64,000 nucleotides of DNA from Ascidiaceihabitans sp. (GCA_029251465.1 JAQXDI010000059.1:1-64000); one strand, 5' to 3'. Numbered from the stretch's first letter, positions 53,384-62,815 are shown. Notes: generated from the letters alone by a model not told the origin. Made by a program: numbers and translations.

Positions 53384-55005
53384 AGCAGATGTACCACTCC
53401 GCCAGACACGGTGCCCAAGACAGGAACGTCTTTCAACGACATGGGATCAACCGCTGTCGGATCATCGCCGAGAACCGCAAAATCTGCGGTCTTCCCTGCC
53501 TCGATGCTGCCAATTTCGCTGTCCAGTTTAAGCGTATACGCCGCGCCCATCGTAATCGCGTACAGCGCCTCGTCGACCGAAATACACTGCGCAGCCCCCA
53601 AGGTTTTGCCCGTCATCGTTTGACGATTGACCGCACACCACGCGGTAAATAACGGGCCCAATGGCGTCACCGGGGCATCAGAATGCAGCGCGATATTCAC
53701 ACCGATATCAAGCGCTGTGCGCGCAGCGTTCATCCGTTCTGCCCGATCTTGACCGATGGTCAACGCCGCATGCTGATCACCGAAGTACCAGATATGATTA
53801 GAGAAAATATTGGCGCAACATCCCAGTTCAAACGCACGCTCGTACAGATCACGCCCCATCATCTGACAGTGTTGCAAAACGTGGCGATGGCCCTGCCCCG
53901 GATGCAGGCGCAACGCGGCTTCGATCGCGTCAATCGAGGCTTCTGCCGCCTCGTCGCCATTCACGTGGATGTGCATCTGAATGCCGCGTTTTTGCATTTC
54001 AGCACAGAGCGCAAAGATCTGTTCGGGCGGCGTGTTCCAAATCCCGTTCGGATGACCGCCAACGTAGTGGGGCCATTTCACACGCGCGGTCCAACCTTGG
54101 ATCGACCCGTCTGTCATCAGCTTGACCGCGCCTAGGCGCAATTTATCCGACGATGATTTCGCGAGGGTTTCAGCACGATCCGCCACTTCGGACGGGGTGC
54201 CCATTGCGCCTAAAACAGGAACAATACGCAGCGGAAAATCGGACTTGGAGGTGATTTTGAGCATGATCGCCAGATCGTCATCTTCGATCGAGGAAAACAG
54301 GTCAGTGATCGTTGTAACCCCTGCCCGTTGCGCGACCTCGCCGTAGTCATCTATCGCTTCAGGAGTTTGCGATAACCCTCTGAAATCAATTCCTAAACGG
54401 CGCATGATTGGGAACATTGCAGCCATTTCCTGCAGCTCACCCGTTGGTTTGCCATCCGGCCCTTTTACGACCCCTTCAGCGTTTGTGCCCTCGTCATATC
54501 CGGCCATTTCGAGGGCTTTGGAATTCACGCACATTAAATGAAAATTCGAGAACATGATCGCGACGGGGCGATCCGTGCTGATCTGATCCAAATGCTTGGC
54601 GCTCAGCCGTTCTGACGACAAAAAGATCGGATCAAAGCCCCAACCGACCAAGGGTTCGTCCTTGGCAAGGGTGCCCTCGAATTCGGTCAGCCCGTCAACC
54701 ACCGCATCGATGTCGCGCATGCCGGTCCAAAGCTTGCCTTTTGGATCGATCCGGTCGTGATAGCCCGCATAGGCGTAGCGCCACATCGCGCCAGCCATCA
54801 TGTGTGCGTGCCCTTCGACAAAGCCGGGCGTTAGAACCGCATGGGACAGCGTTTTGTCGTGGATCACATCCCCCCATTGATCACCACATTCAGCACCACC
54901 GACAGCCAGAATTTTGCCCTCGCGAATCGCAACATGGGTTGCCGCACTGCGATTCGGATCCATCGTGACGATCTTTTTCGCTTCAAAAACAGTGATCTGG
55001 CTCAT
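53380..55005 (-). CDS. Amidohydrolase (YtcJ-type, amidohydrolase 3 family)
   Basis: This 541-residue protein has the metal-dependent amidohydrolase pattern: VLTPGFVEGHAHM near residue 60, MHIHVNGDEAAE, HVLQHCQMM, ALHSDAPVTPLGPLF, and the C-terminal LDSEIGSIEAGKTADFAVLGDDPT. It belongs to the YtcJ group, which hydrolyses N-substituted amides and formamides; the substrate is not known. It diverges from the LysR gene and lies next to the ABC importer. It is coupled to the G3E GTPase by a 4-base overlap. Confidence 0.9.
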   Translation of the reverse strand: MSQITVFEAKKIVTMDPNRSAATHVAIREGKILAVGGAECGDQWGDVIHDKTLSHAVLTPGFVEGHAHMMAGAMWRYAYAGYHDRIDPKGKLWTGMRDIDAVVDGLTEFEGTLAKDEPLVGWGFDPIFLSSERLSAKHLDQISTDRPVAIMFSNFHLMCVNSKALEMAGYDEGTNAEGVVKGPDGKPTGELQEMAAMFPIMRRLGIDFRGLSQTPEAIDDYGEVAQRAGVTTITDLFSSIEDDDLAIMLKITSKSDFPLRIVPVLGAMGTPSEVADRAETLAKSSSDKLRLGAVKLMTDGSIQGWTARVKWPHYVGGHPNGIWNTPPEQIFALCAEMQKRGIQMHIHVNGDEAAEASIDAIEAALRLHPGQGHRHVLQHCQMMGRDLYERAFELGCCANIFSNHIWYFGDQHAALTIGQDRAERMNAARTALDIGVNIALHSDAPVTPLGPLFTAWCAVNRQTMTGKTLGAAQCISVDEALYAITMGAAYTLKLDSEIGSIEAGKTADFAVLGDDPTAVDPMSLKDVPVLGTVSGGVVHLL

Positions 55006-55103
55006 GGTGCGCTCCTTGTGTTTGTCGAAATAGGTATCGCAGGAACGATCCTCGGAAAAATAGATTTACAGTCGCTACTCACCTTGTTTAATGTTGTAAG
55101 CAT

Positions 55104-56045
55104 ATGAAATTCACTCTCAAACAATTGCGCTATTTTGATGCGGCTTTGCGGCTGGGGTCAATTGCGCGTGCGTCCGAAGAAATGAACATCTCGCAAAGTT
55201 CTGTCACCGCGGCCCTTGATTTGATCGAGCAATCGATCGGCCAGGAACTGTTTCGGCGCATCCCTGCAAAAGGCATTATCGCGACCCAAGCCGGTCAGGA
55301 TGTGGGCAAGCGGGTCAGCGCATTTCTGGAACAGGCCCGGCTGTTTGAAAGCGATTTGTTGTCGTTGACTGGTGACCCCACTGGCACGTTGCGTTTGGGG
55401 TGTTACGAACCGACTGCACCGTTTGTTTTGCCGCCTTTGATGAAGCAGATTGCCGCGACTTATCCGGATATTCGCATCGATTTGAAAGAAGGGAACATGC
55501 ATCAGATCGCAGATTGGTTACGCTCAAACACCGTCGATGTCGCGTTAACCTATCAGGCTGAAACCCCGTCCGAGATGCCGTTTTTGCCTCTGTTTCATGC
55601 ACGTCCTTGGGCGTTGATCCCGCACAATTCACCGCTTTCGCAGCAGGCCTCGGTTTCTTTGCAGGATCTTAAGGATGAACCGATGGTTGCCTTGGATCTG
55701 CCTGCCGCCAAATCCTATTTCGAAGAGATGTTTCAAATTCAGGGCCTTGTGCCAAACGTGGCGCACACGACCCAGTCTTCAGCGGTTCTGCGCGGTATGG
55801 TGGCGGGGCAGTTTGGCTATTCGATTCTGAACATTTGCGGTCCGAATGACCGCGACAAGCATGCAGGATACGCCGCACTGCCCATAAATGGGGCAGTCAA
55901 GACGCAGACCTTTGGTCTTGCCTATTCGGCGGTGCTGCAACAATCCACGATTGTCGATGCTGTCATCAAAATTTGCGAAGTCCTTGCAGCGAAACAGAAA
56001 TTTTCTCACTTGCTGTTAGAACCCACGTCAGAAGTTGACCAGTAA
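55104..56045 (+). CDS. LysR-family transcriptional regulator
   Basis: This 313-residue protein has the N-terminal winged helix (FTLKQLRYFDAALRLGSIARASEEMNISQSSVTAALDLIEQSIG) and a C-terminal periplasmic-binding-like effector domain. It diverges from the amidohydrolase with 98 bases between and runs toward the ABC importer, so it probably regulates both. A clear LysR box could not be singled out in the A/T-rich spacer. Effector unknown. Confidence 0.92.
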   Translation: MKFTLKQLRYFDAALRLGSIARASEEMNISQSSVTAALDLIEQSIGQELFRRIPAKGIIATQAGQDVGKRVSAFLEQARLFESDLLSLTGDPTGTLRLGCYEPTAPFVLPPLMKQIAATYPDIRIDLKEGNMHQIADWLRSNTVDVALTYQAETPSEMPFLPLFHARPWALIPHNSPLSQQASVSLQDLKDEPMVALDLPAAKSYFEEMFQIQGLVPNVAHTTQSSAVLRGMVAGQFGYSILNICGPNDRDKHAGYAALPINGAVKTQTFGLAYSAVLQQSTIVDAVIKICEVLAAKQKFSHLLLEPTSEVDQ

Positions 56046-56143
56046 GCGCATATTTTGCCGCTTTACCCAACACAAAACACTGTTTTCTGTACTTAAGAGC
56101 CTCGCTAGCCTTTGTAATATAAAAATTTAACGGGAGTTTAAAC

Positions 56144-57703
56144 ATGTCAGTTATGACACGCCTGATGGGTGCCGCAGCGATTGCAGCCTCTTTTACAATG
56201 GCCGCACCGATGGTGCATGCCGAGGGTGGCACGCTTGTGATCGCCTCGACCCAAGTGCCGCGCCATCTGAACGGTGCCGTGCAATCGGGTATCGCCACCG
56301 CGATCCCGTCAACGCAAATTTTTGCATCGCCCATTCGCTACGACGAAAACTGGGAACCACAGCCGTATCTGGCGTCCAGCTGGTCGATTGCAGACGACGG
56401 CATGAGCGTCACGTTGAATCTGGTTCAGAACGCCACATTCCACGACGGCAAGCCTGTCACATCCGAAGACGTCGCGTTTTCGATCATGACCACCAAGGAA
56501 AACCACCCGTTCAAATCCATGTTTGCCCCCGTCGAAACCATCGACACGCCGGATGCGCACACGGTTGTGATCAACCTGTCCAAACCGCACCCTGCGTTGT
56601 TGTTGGCCCTATCGCCTGCCCTCGCGCCGGTGTTGCCAAAGCACATTTACGGTGACGGTCAAGACGCCAAATCGCACCCTGCAAACTCGGCACCTGTCGG
56701 CTCTGGCCCTTTTATGCTCGAGGAATTCACCCCGGGCGAAGCAGTTGTGATGAAAAAGAACCCGACCTTCTTTATGGACGGGCGCCCCAAGCTGGACGAG
56801 ATCATCATTCGCATCATCAAAGACCCGTCCGCATTGCTGATCGCGATGGAAAACGGCGAGGCGGATATGTACCCGTTTATGGCGGGCAGCCAAGAGATCA
56901 AGCGCATGGAAAAAGCCGACAACATAGGCGTGACCACCGATGGCTACGCCGCTGTTGGTCCGTTGAACTGGTTGGCCTTCAACATGGCGTCGCCCAAACT
57001 GTCGGACGTGCGCGTGCGCCAAGCGATTGCCTACGCGGTTGATCGCGAATTCATCACCAAAGCGCTGCACCGTGGCGTGTCGACCGCGCAACGCGGGCCG
57101 ATTATCGAAAGCTCTCCGTTCTTTGACGAGACAATCCCCGCCTATGACGTCGATCTGGACAAGGCCAACGCGCTGATGGCCGAGGCCGGTTTCGCTGACG
57201 GCATGGAACTGACGATTGACTACATTCCGGGCCCCAAAGAGCAGCAGCAATCGGTTGCGGAATACATGAAATCGCAGCTGAAAAAGATCGGCATCGCGAT
57301 CACTGTGCGCGCCGCACCTGATTTCCCGACATGGGCCGGTCGCGTTGGTGGTCACGACTTTGAACTGTCCATGGACGTCGTGTTTAACTGGGGCGATCCG
57401 GTCATCGGTGTGCACCGCACCTACCTGTCCGACAACATCAAAAAGGGTGTGATCTGGTCAAACACCCAGCAGTATAAAAACGCCAAAGTGGACGAGCTGT
57501 TGAATGCCGCTGCGGTCGAACTGGATCAAGGCAAACGCGCCGCTCTGTATGCGGAATTCCAGCAAACCGTTGCGACGGATCTGCCGGTCTACTGGATCAA
57601 CGCGTTGCCGTACCACACGGCCTACGACAAAAAACTGCAAAACGTTCCGTCCGGCATCTGGGGCACAATGCACCCGATGGACATGGTGGAATGGGGCGAG
57701 TAA
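56144..57703 (+). CDS. ABC transporter substrate-binding protein, family 5 (peptide/opine type)
   Basis: This 519-residue protein has a signal peptide (LMGAAAIAASFTMAAPMVHA) and the extracellular family-5 fold: IFASPIRYDENWEPQPYLASSWSI, TFHDGKPVTSEDVAFSI, VGSGPFMLEEFTPGEAVVMKKNP and VRQAIAYAVDREFI. It captures dipeptides, opines or other solutes in the periplasm. GGGAG precedes the ATG. A strong 9-bp hairpin follows the gene, before the permeases. Confidence 0.92.
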   Translation: MSVMTRLMGAAAIAASFTMAAPMVHAEGGTLVIASTQVPRHLNGAVQSGIATAIPSTQIFASPIRYDENWEPQPYLASSWSIADDGMSVTLNLVQNATFHDGKPVTSEDVAFSIMTTKENHPFKSMFAPVETIDTPDAHTVVINLSKPHPALLLALSPALAPVLPKHIYGDGQDAKSHPANSAPVGSGPFMLEEFTPGEAVVMKKNPTFFMDGRPKLDEIIIRIIKDPSALLIAMENGEADMYPFMAGSQEIKRMEKADNIGVTTDGYAAVGPLNWLAFNMASPKLSDVRVRQAIAYAVDREFITKALHRGVSTAQRGPIIESSPFFDETIPAYDVDLDKANALMAEAGFADGMELTIDYIPGPKEQQQSVAEYMKSQLKKIGIAITVRAAPDFPTWAGRVGGHDFELSMDVVFNWGDPVIGVHRTYLSDNIKKGVIWSNTQQYKNAKVDELLNAAAVELDQGKRAALYAEFQQTVATDLPVYWINALPYHTAYDKKLQNVPSGIWGTMHPMDMVEWGE

Positions 57704-57722
57704 TCGCGACTTAAAAACACTT

Positions 57723-57751
57723 GCGGTGGCGTGATCGATTTGCGCCACCGC
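57723..57751 (+). other. Intercistronic hairpin between binding-protein gene and permease
   Basis: GCGGTGGCG, an 11-base loop, CGCCACCGC forms a perfect 9-bp stem 19 bases after the binding-protein stop, with no U tract. Such hairpins protect the upstream message and let the binding protein be made in excess over the permeases. Confidence 0.6.
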
Positions 57752-57782
57752 TGTGATCCTGGACCCGTATCAAGGACCAAAA

Positions 57783-58760
57783 ATGACCCTCTCCTACCTT
57801 CTGCGACGCATCGGATACGGGCTGCTGTTGATGCTGGGTGTCGTGATCCTGAATTTTTTCCTGATCCGTCTTGCCCCCGGTGATCCTGCCGTTGTCATTG
57901 CTGGTGAAATGGGCGGTGCGACCGAGGAAATGCTGGAAAGCATCCGCGAAGAATACGGGCTTAACAAACCGATCTTTACCCAACTCTGGATCTACGTGTC
58001 CGGCATCGCAACGGGCAATCTGGGCGAGAGTTTCTTCTTTAATCAACCGGTTTCGAAACTGATTGGCCTGCGCATCTGGCCCACTATTTTGCTGGTCATC
58101 ACAGCGCAGATCCTATCCATTTCAATCGGCGTGTTTATGGGCGTGATCGCCGCGCGCAAACCCAACGGCATCCTGTCGGGGATCGTGTCGATCTTTGCGA
58201 CCATCGGCTACGCCGTGCCGGTGTTCTGGACCGGTATTATGCTGATCATCCTGTTCGCCTCCGTCATCCCGATATTCCCTGTTGAGGGCATGCAATCGGT
58301 CAAACTGCGCGACGCTGGTTTCGTGGTCAAAACCCTCGACATTGCCCACCATCTGGTGCTGCCGGCGTTCACTCTGGCGATCATTTATCTTGCCCAATAC
58401 GCCCGCCTGTCCCGCGCCTCGATGCTCGAGGTTCTCGGCTCTGATTACATCCGCACAGCGCGGGCCAAAGGCGCGTCCGAAGTGTCGGTTTTGTTCAAAC
58501 ACGCCCTGCGCAATGCCGCCCTGCCGATCCTGACGGTGGCCGGTTTGCAGTTCGGAAACCTGATCTCTGGCGCGCTGCTGGTCGAAACCGTGTTCAACTG
58601 GCCCGGCATGGGCCGCCTCGCGTTCGACAGCATCTTGCGCCGCGATTATCCGACGATCCTAGGCGTGCTGTTTTTCGCCTCCGCCATGGTGGTCGTCGCC
58701 AATATCATCACCGACATCAGTTATCGTTGGGCCGATCCGCGCCTTAGGCGCAAATCATGA
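57783..58760 (+). CDS. ABC permease, DppB type
   Basis: This 325-residue protein has about six membrane segments (near residues 10-30, 100-120, 135-160, 172-195, 250-275 and 290-315). The EAA-type loop DYIRTARAKGASEVSVLFKHALRNAALPIL is the ATPase-contact site. The ATG at 57783 has AAGGACCAAAA before it and is preferred over an upstream start. It overlaps the DppC-type gene by 4 bases. Confidence 0.93.
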   Translation: MTLSYLLRRIGYGLLLMLGVVILNFFLIRLAPGDPAVVIAGEMGGATEEMLESIREEYGLNKPIFTQLWIYVSGIATGNLGESFFFNQPVSKLIGLRIWPTILLVITAQILSISIGVFMGVIAARKPNGILSGIVSIFATIGYAVPVFWTGIMLIILFASVIPIFPVEGMQSVKLRDAGFVVKTLDIAHHLVLPAFTLAIIYLAQYARLSRASMLEVLGSDYIRTARAKGASEVSVLFKHALRNAALPILTVAGLQFGNLISGALLVETVFNWPGMGRLAFDSILRRDYPTILGVLFFASAMVVVANIITDISYRWADPRLRRKS

Positions 58761-59626
58761 ACGACACACCCGAATTCAAACCCGAAAGCCCCGGTCTTGA
58801 GGCGTGGCGCATGTTCCGGCGCAACATCCCTGCGGTGTTCGGGTTGGTCCTGCTGATCGTGATTTTTCTGGCAACTTTGTACGGTGCTCTGATTTACAAC
58901 GGCGATCCGTTTGACATCGTCTGGGCCCCCCATGAGATGCCCGGCGCGACGCCAGAATTCCCGCTTGGGACCGACTATCTGGGGCGCGATATTATCGCAG
59001 GCTTGCTTACGGGTGGTGGACCAACGTTGGCGGTGGGCGCTGCTGCCGCGGCTCTCACCATGTTTATCGGCATCTCACTGGGTGCGCTGGCTGGATACTA
59101 CGGTGGTTGGGTCGATAACCTGTTGATGCGGTTCACTGAATTCTTCCAAGTCTTGCCCGCGTTGTTGTTCGCTATGGTCCTTGTCACGCTGTTTTCACCG
59201 TCGTTGTGGACCATCGCATTTGCCATCGGCGTCGTCAGTTGGCCACAAACCGCACGCCTGACACGGGCTGAATTCCTCAAGATCAAAGAACTCGAATACG
59301 TCACGGCCGCACGGGCCATTGGTGCGCGCAACAAACGCATCATCTGGAAGGTCATCCTACCCAACGCAGCCCCGCCTTTGATCGTTTCGGCGACCCTCAC
59401 AATCGGTGTTGCGATCCTGTTTGAGGCCGGCCTTAGTTTTCTGGGTCTTGGGGATCCAAACGTCATGTCGTGGGGCCTGATGATCGGGGCCAACCGCGAA
59501 TTCATCCTAGAGGCATGGTGGCCTGTCACCTTCCCCGGCCTCGCGATTTTCTTGACAGTTTTTGCCGTATCCTTGGTCGGTGACGGCCTGAACGACGCCT
59601 TTAACCCAAAGCTGAGACAACGATGA
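58757..59626 (+). CDS. ABC permease, DppC type
   Basis: This 289-residue partner permease has an N-terminal OppC-type segment (FRRNIPAVFGLVLLIVIFLATLYG), LGTDYLGRDIIAGLLTGGGPTLAVG, and the EAA loop YVTAARAIGARNKRIIWKVILPNAAPPLI. It forms the translocation pore with the DppB-type protein. It overlaps both neighbours by 4 bases. Confidence 0.93.
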   Translation: MNDTPEFKPESPGLEAWRMFRRNIPAVFGLVLLIVIFLATLYGALIYNGDPFDIVWAPHEMPGATPEFPLGTDYLGRDIIAGLLTGGGPTLAVGAAAAALTMFIGISLGALAGYYGGWVDNLLMRFTEFFQVLPALLFAMVLVTLFSPSLWTIAFAIGVVSWPQTARLTRAEFLKIKELEYVTAARAIGARNKRIIWKVILPNAAPPLIVSATLTIGVAILFEAGLSFLGLGDPNVMSWGLMIGANREFILEAWWPVTFPGLAIFLTVFAVSLVGDGLNDAFNPKLRQR

Positions 59627-60597
59627 GCCCGCTGTTAGAAATCAACGATCTGGCCGTCACCTTTGCGACGCGCCACGGCGAAGTCACCGCGCTGGATTCC
59701 GTATCGCTGCACGTGAACGAAGGCGAAACGCTGGGCATTGTCGGTGAATCGGGGTGCGGTAAATCGATCACGGCGCTGTCCGTCATGGGGTTGATCCCGC
59801 AACCGCATGGCCGGATAAGAGCCGGATCAATCAAGCTGGCGGGAGAAGAATTCGTGGGGGCCACCCCTGCCCGCTTGCGCCAAATGCGCGGTGCTGAGGC
59901 TGCGATGATTTTCCAAGAACCGATGACCTCGCTGAACCCCGTTTTCACCGTCGGGGACCAGATCGCCGAGGCGATAACCCTGCACCAAAACACCAGCCGC
60001 GACCGCGCGTTCAAGGACGCGATTGCCTTGCTGGACCGCGTTGGCATTCCTGAACCCGACAAACGTGCGCGCGACTATCCGCACCAATTGTCTGGTGGCA
60101 TGCGCCAGCGTATGATGATCGCCATGGCCGTGTCGTGCCGCCCCAAGTTGCTGATCGCGGATGAACCGACAACCGCATTGGACGTCACCGTGCAGGCGCA
60201 AATCTTTGATCTACTGAACGAAATCCAACGCGATTTTGGGGCCGCCATTTTGTTGATCACTCACGACATGGGCGCAATTGCCGAAATGGCCGACCGCGTG
60301 TCGGTGATGTACGCAGGCCGGGTCATTGAAACCGCGACCGCGGATCAGGTGCTCGACACCCCGCAGCACCCTTATGCGCGCGGCTTGATCGACTGTATTC
60401 CGGCGCTTGGTAAATCCGAAACCGGGCTCAAGGAAATTCCCGGCGTCGTGCCGCCTTTGCACATGCTGGGCGCGGGGTGCGCCTTTGCGCAGCGCTGCGA
60501 TCACGCCCAAGCGCGGTGCCTGCGCGAAAAGCCGAAATTGATCAACCACGGCCACCACCCGGCGGCCTGTCACGGGGTTGAGGAGGCGCGCTTATGA
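59623..60597 (+). CDS. ABC ATPase, DppD type
   Basis: This 324-residue ATPase has Walker A IVGESGCGKSITALS, the Q-loop MIFQEPMTSLNPVF, signature LSGGMRQRMMIAMA, Walker B LLIADEPTTALD and the C-terminal oligopeptide/dipeptide module with CxnC-type cysteines (GAGCAFAQRCDHAQARC). It powers import together with the next gene. It overlaps it by 4 bases. Confidence 0.94.
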   Translation: MSPLLEINDLAVTFATRHGEVTALDSVSLHVNEGETLGIVGESGCGKSITALSVMGLIPQPHGRIRAGSIKLAGEEFVGATPARLRQMRGAEAAMIFQEPMTSLNPVFTVGDQIAEAITLHQNTSRDRAFKDAIALLDRVGIPEPDKRARDYPHQLSGGMRQRMMIAMAVSCRPKLLIADEPTTALDVTVQAQIFDLLNEIQRDFGAAILLITHDMGAIAEMADRVSVMYAGRVIETATADQVLDTPQHPYARGLIDCIPALGKSETGLKEIPGVVPPLHMLGAGCAFAQRCDHAQARCLREKPKLINHGHHPAACHGVEEARL

Positions 60598-61553
60598 CCA
60601 CTCTGCTCGACGTTCAGAACCTGACTGTACGCTTTGCTATGCCGCGACCGTCGCTATTCGCGCCGCGCCCACATCTTGAGGCTGTGCGCGCCGTGTCGTT
60701 CACCCTGCAAAAGGGTCGCGCGCTGGGTATCGTTGGCGAAAGCGGATCGGGCAAAACAACTGCTGCGATGGCCACGATCAGGCTGACGCAATCCTCTGCC
60801 GGCAAGGTGCTGTTCGAGGGTGACGACCTATTGCAGCTGGATGACGAAACAATGCGCCAGCGCCGCCGCGACATTCAGCTGATTTTCCAAGACCCTTATT
60901 CGTCGCTCAACCCGCGTGCCCGTGTTGGTGACATTGTGCGCGAACCGCTAGACCTGATGGGCATCGGAACACCGGATGAACGTATGGCCCGCGTGCGTGA
61001 ATTGTTCGCGCTGGTTGGTCTGCGCGAAGATCAGCTGAGCCTGTTTCCCCATCAATTTTCTGGCGGTCAGCGGCAGCGCATTTCGATTGCCCGAGCATTA
61101 ACAACCAATCCAAAACTGCTGGTATGTGACGAACCGGTTTCCGCGTTGGATGTCGCGATCCAAGCGCAAATCCTGAACCTACTGGCAAAATTGAAAACCG
61201 ATCTGGGCCTCAGCTATTTGTTTATCAGCCATGATCTGGGTGTCGTGCGCCATGTCTGCGATGATGTGGCCGTGATGTATCTGGGCAAGATCGTGGAACA
61301 GGCCCCGGTAGAGCAGTTGTTCGAGGCCCCGCAACACCCTTATACCCAAGCGCTGTTGTCTGCGGCCCCATCACTGAAGCGACGCAAATCCCAAGGCTAC
61401 ACGCGGGCGCTCAATATCTCTGGCGATCCGCCCAGCCCGATCAATCCGCCCAAAGGCTGCGCATTTGCAGAGCGTTGCACCAAGGCGCGCAGCCTGTGCC
61501 GTGATGACCGTCCGCAGATGACAAACGGCGTGGCCTGCCATTTTCCAGGCTAA
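60594..61553 (+). CDS. ABC ATPase, DppF type
   Basis: This 319-residue ATPase has Walker A IVGESGSGKTTAAMAT, Q-loop LIFQDPYSSLNPRARV, signature FSGGQRQRISIARAL, Walker B LLVCDEPVSALD and a final GCAFAERCTKARSLC cluster. It is the last gene of the five-gene importer. The gap to the convergent efp terminator is short. Confidence 0.94.
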   Translation: MTTLLDVQNLTVRFAMPRPSLFAPRPHLEAVRAVSFTLQKGRALGIVGESGSGKTTAAMATIRLTQSSAGKVLFEGDDLLQLDDETMRQRRRDIQLIFQDPYSSLNPRARVGDIVREPLDLMGIGTPDERMARVRELFALVGLREDQLSLFPHQFSGGQRQRISIARALTTNPKLLVCDEPVSALDVAIQAQILNLLAKLKTDLGLSYLFISHDLGVVRHVCDDVAVMYLGKIVEQAPVEQLFEAPQHPYTQALLSAAPSLKRRKSQGYTRALNISGDPPSPINPPKGCAFAERCTKARSLCRDDRPQMTNGVACHFPG

Positions 61554-61575
61554 GGTTTAAAACGCAAAGCCAGAC

Positions 61576-61606
61576 ACAAAAATGGCCCATACAAACGGAC
61601 AGGCCA
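61576..61606 (-). terminator. Terminator candidate of efp
   Basis: On the minus strand TGGCC, a 14-base interior, GGCCA is followed by TTTTTGTG, about 30 bases after the efp stop. The stem is only five pairs with a large loop, so confidence is moderate. Confidence 0.5.
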
Positions 61607-61635
61607 GATATCGTCACAGTACATGTCAAAGCGAT

Positions 61636-62199
61636 TTAGGCGCGCTCGGAATATTCCATTGTTTCGGTGTTCACGACGATGTCTTCGTCGACGCCCACAA
61701 ACGGTGGCACCATGACTTTGACGCCATTGTCCAAAACCGCAGGCTTGAATGAATTGGCTGCGGTTTGGCCTTTTACAACAGGCTCGGTTTCGACAATTTT
61801 GCAGATCACTTTCTGCGGCAGACGCGCGTTCAGCGCTTCTTCTTCGTGGAATTCCACAACGATGGTCATGCCATCTTGCAAGAACGGGCGGCGTTCGCCC
61901 AGCAGCTCTGCCGGCAATTGCACCTGTTCGTAGGTTTCCATGTCCATGACCGTCAGCAAACCGTCATCTTCGAACAAGAACTGTTGGTCCTTTTGTTCCA
62001 GACGCACCCGCTCGACTTTGTCAGCACTGCGGAACCGTTCGTTCAATTTTGATCCGTTGCGCAGATTCTTCATCTCGACCTGAGCAAAAGCGCCGCCTTT
62101 ACCAGGCTTTACGTGGTCCACTTTTACAGCGGCCCAAAGACCGTCGTTGTGCTCCAGTACGTTTCCGGGGCGAATTTCGTTTCCGTTAATTTTGGGCAT
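61636..62199 (-). CDS. efp: Elongation factor P
   Basis: EF-P relieves ribosome stalling at polyproline. The 187-residue protein has three beta-barrel domains and the modified lysine in [20 protein letters not shown] (Lys34 region). The C-terminal domain ([25 protein letters not shown]) is standard. The ATG at 62199 gives [12 protein letters not shown]; the frame is open 24 codons upstream. It diverges from the DUF6280-like gene. Confidence 0.97.
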   Translation of the reverse strand: MPKINGNEIRPGNVLEHNDGLWAAVKVDHVKPGKGGAFAQVEMKNLRNGSKLNERFRSADKVERVRLEQKDQQFLFEDDGLLTVMDMETYEQVQLPAELLGERRPFLQDGMTIVVEFHEEEALNARLPQKVICKIVETEPVVKGQTAANSFKPAVLDNGVKVMVPPFVGVDEDIVVNTETMEYSERA

Positions 62200-62242
62200 T
62201 GTGACAAAACCATGGCAAAAGGTTGATGAAAGATTGACGATC

Positions 62243-62271
62243 CCTATATCTGGGTAAGCGGCCTTGGGCAA
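62243..62271 (-). promoter_or_regulatory. Candidate promoter of efp
   Basis: On the minus strand TTGCCC and TATAGG (4 of 6 each) are separated by exactly 17 bases, about 44 bases before the efp start. Confidence 0.4.
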
Positions 62272-62302
62272 GACAACGATACGGTAGGAAAACTACGTAA
62301 GA

Positions 62303-62319
62303 TATGCATCAAATGCATA
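62303..62319. promoter_or_regulatory. Perfect TATGCAT inverted repeat between efp and the DUF6280-like gene
   Basis: TATGCAT, spacer CAA, ATGCATA is a perfect 7-bp inverted repeat about 100 bases upstream of the small gene and 104 bases upstream of efp. It could be an operator; the protein that would bind is unknown. Confidence 0.35.
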
Positions 62320-62417
62320 GGGGTCATGCAAAAAAAGGGTATCCGAATCGGTTAGAATACGTCATAGAAAGCTTCACGCCGGGAAGACAAGAGCAAGAAT
62401 AATTGAAAGGACGACGA

Positions 62418-62738
62418 ATGAAAGACTTCGTTGACGGCACTGCCTTTAACAACGAACAAGGTAATCGTGCACGTAAACTATTTGCAGCTGTTGTACTGGC
62501 TGCATTGGACGACGCCATCGCCGACGACAAGAAATACGGCAATGGTCCAGAACAAATCGCCCGTTGGGCACGCTCGCGCGATGGTTGCGAAGTGCTTAGC
62601 TGCGCAGGTATCGAACCAAACGAACGGGTTGTAACTGGTCTTATGGACTTTGTAGGCAAAGGTGTACGTACGTCCGTCGCCCTGTCACGCGAAGAAAGCG
62701 AACGTCGCAACGCCGCTCAGCAGGCTGAAGCAGCGTAA
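62418..62738 (+). CDS. Small conserved protein, DUF6280-like
   Basis: This 106-residue soluble protein (MKDFVDGTAFNNEQGNRARKLFAAVV, then a helical middle and ARSRDGCEVLSCAGIEPNERVVTGLMDFV) resembles a short conserved alphaproteobacterial family. Function is unknown. An AAAGGACG ribosome site precedes the ATG at 62418, which rejects the TTG at 62403. A strong terminator follows. Confidence 0.8.
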   Translation: MKDFVDGTAFNNEQGNRARKLFAAVVLAALDDAIADDKKYGNGPEQIARWARSRDGCEVLSCAGIEPNERVVTGLMDFVGKGVRTSVALSREESERRNAAQQAEAA

Positions 62739-62764
62739 GACACTCAGTTCAAGACTGCCACAGA

Positions 62765-62796
62765 AAACGCGCCCTCTGCTCGGGCGCGTTTTTCTT
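62765..62796 (+). terminator. Rho-independent terminator of the DUF6280-like gene
   Basis: AAACGCGCCC, loop TCTGCTC, GGGCGCGTTT forms a perfect 10-bp stem, followed by TTCTTTT, about 27 bases after the stop. Confidence 0.88.
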
Positions 62797-62815
62797 TTGG
62801 ACCACGTGATTTTTT

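Noticed and set aside
55006-55103. A defined LysR box in the amidohydrolase-LysR spacer
   Set aside because: Several T-N11-A words occur by chance in this A/T-rich spacer and none is clearly symmetrical.
56609-57415. 268-residue minus-strand ORF opposite the binding-protein gene
   Set aside because: Antisense shadow; composition rich in Arg, His and Val with no domain.
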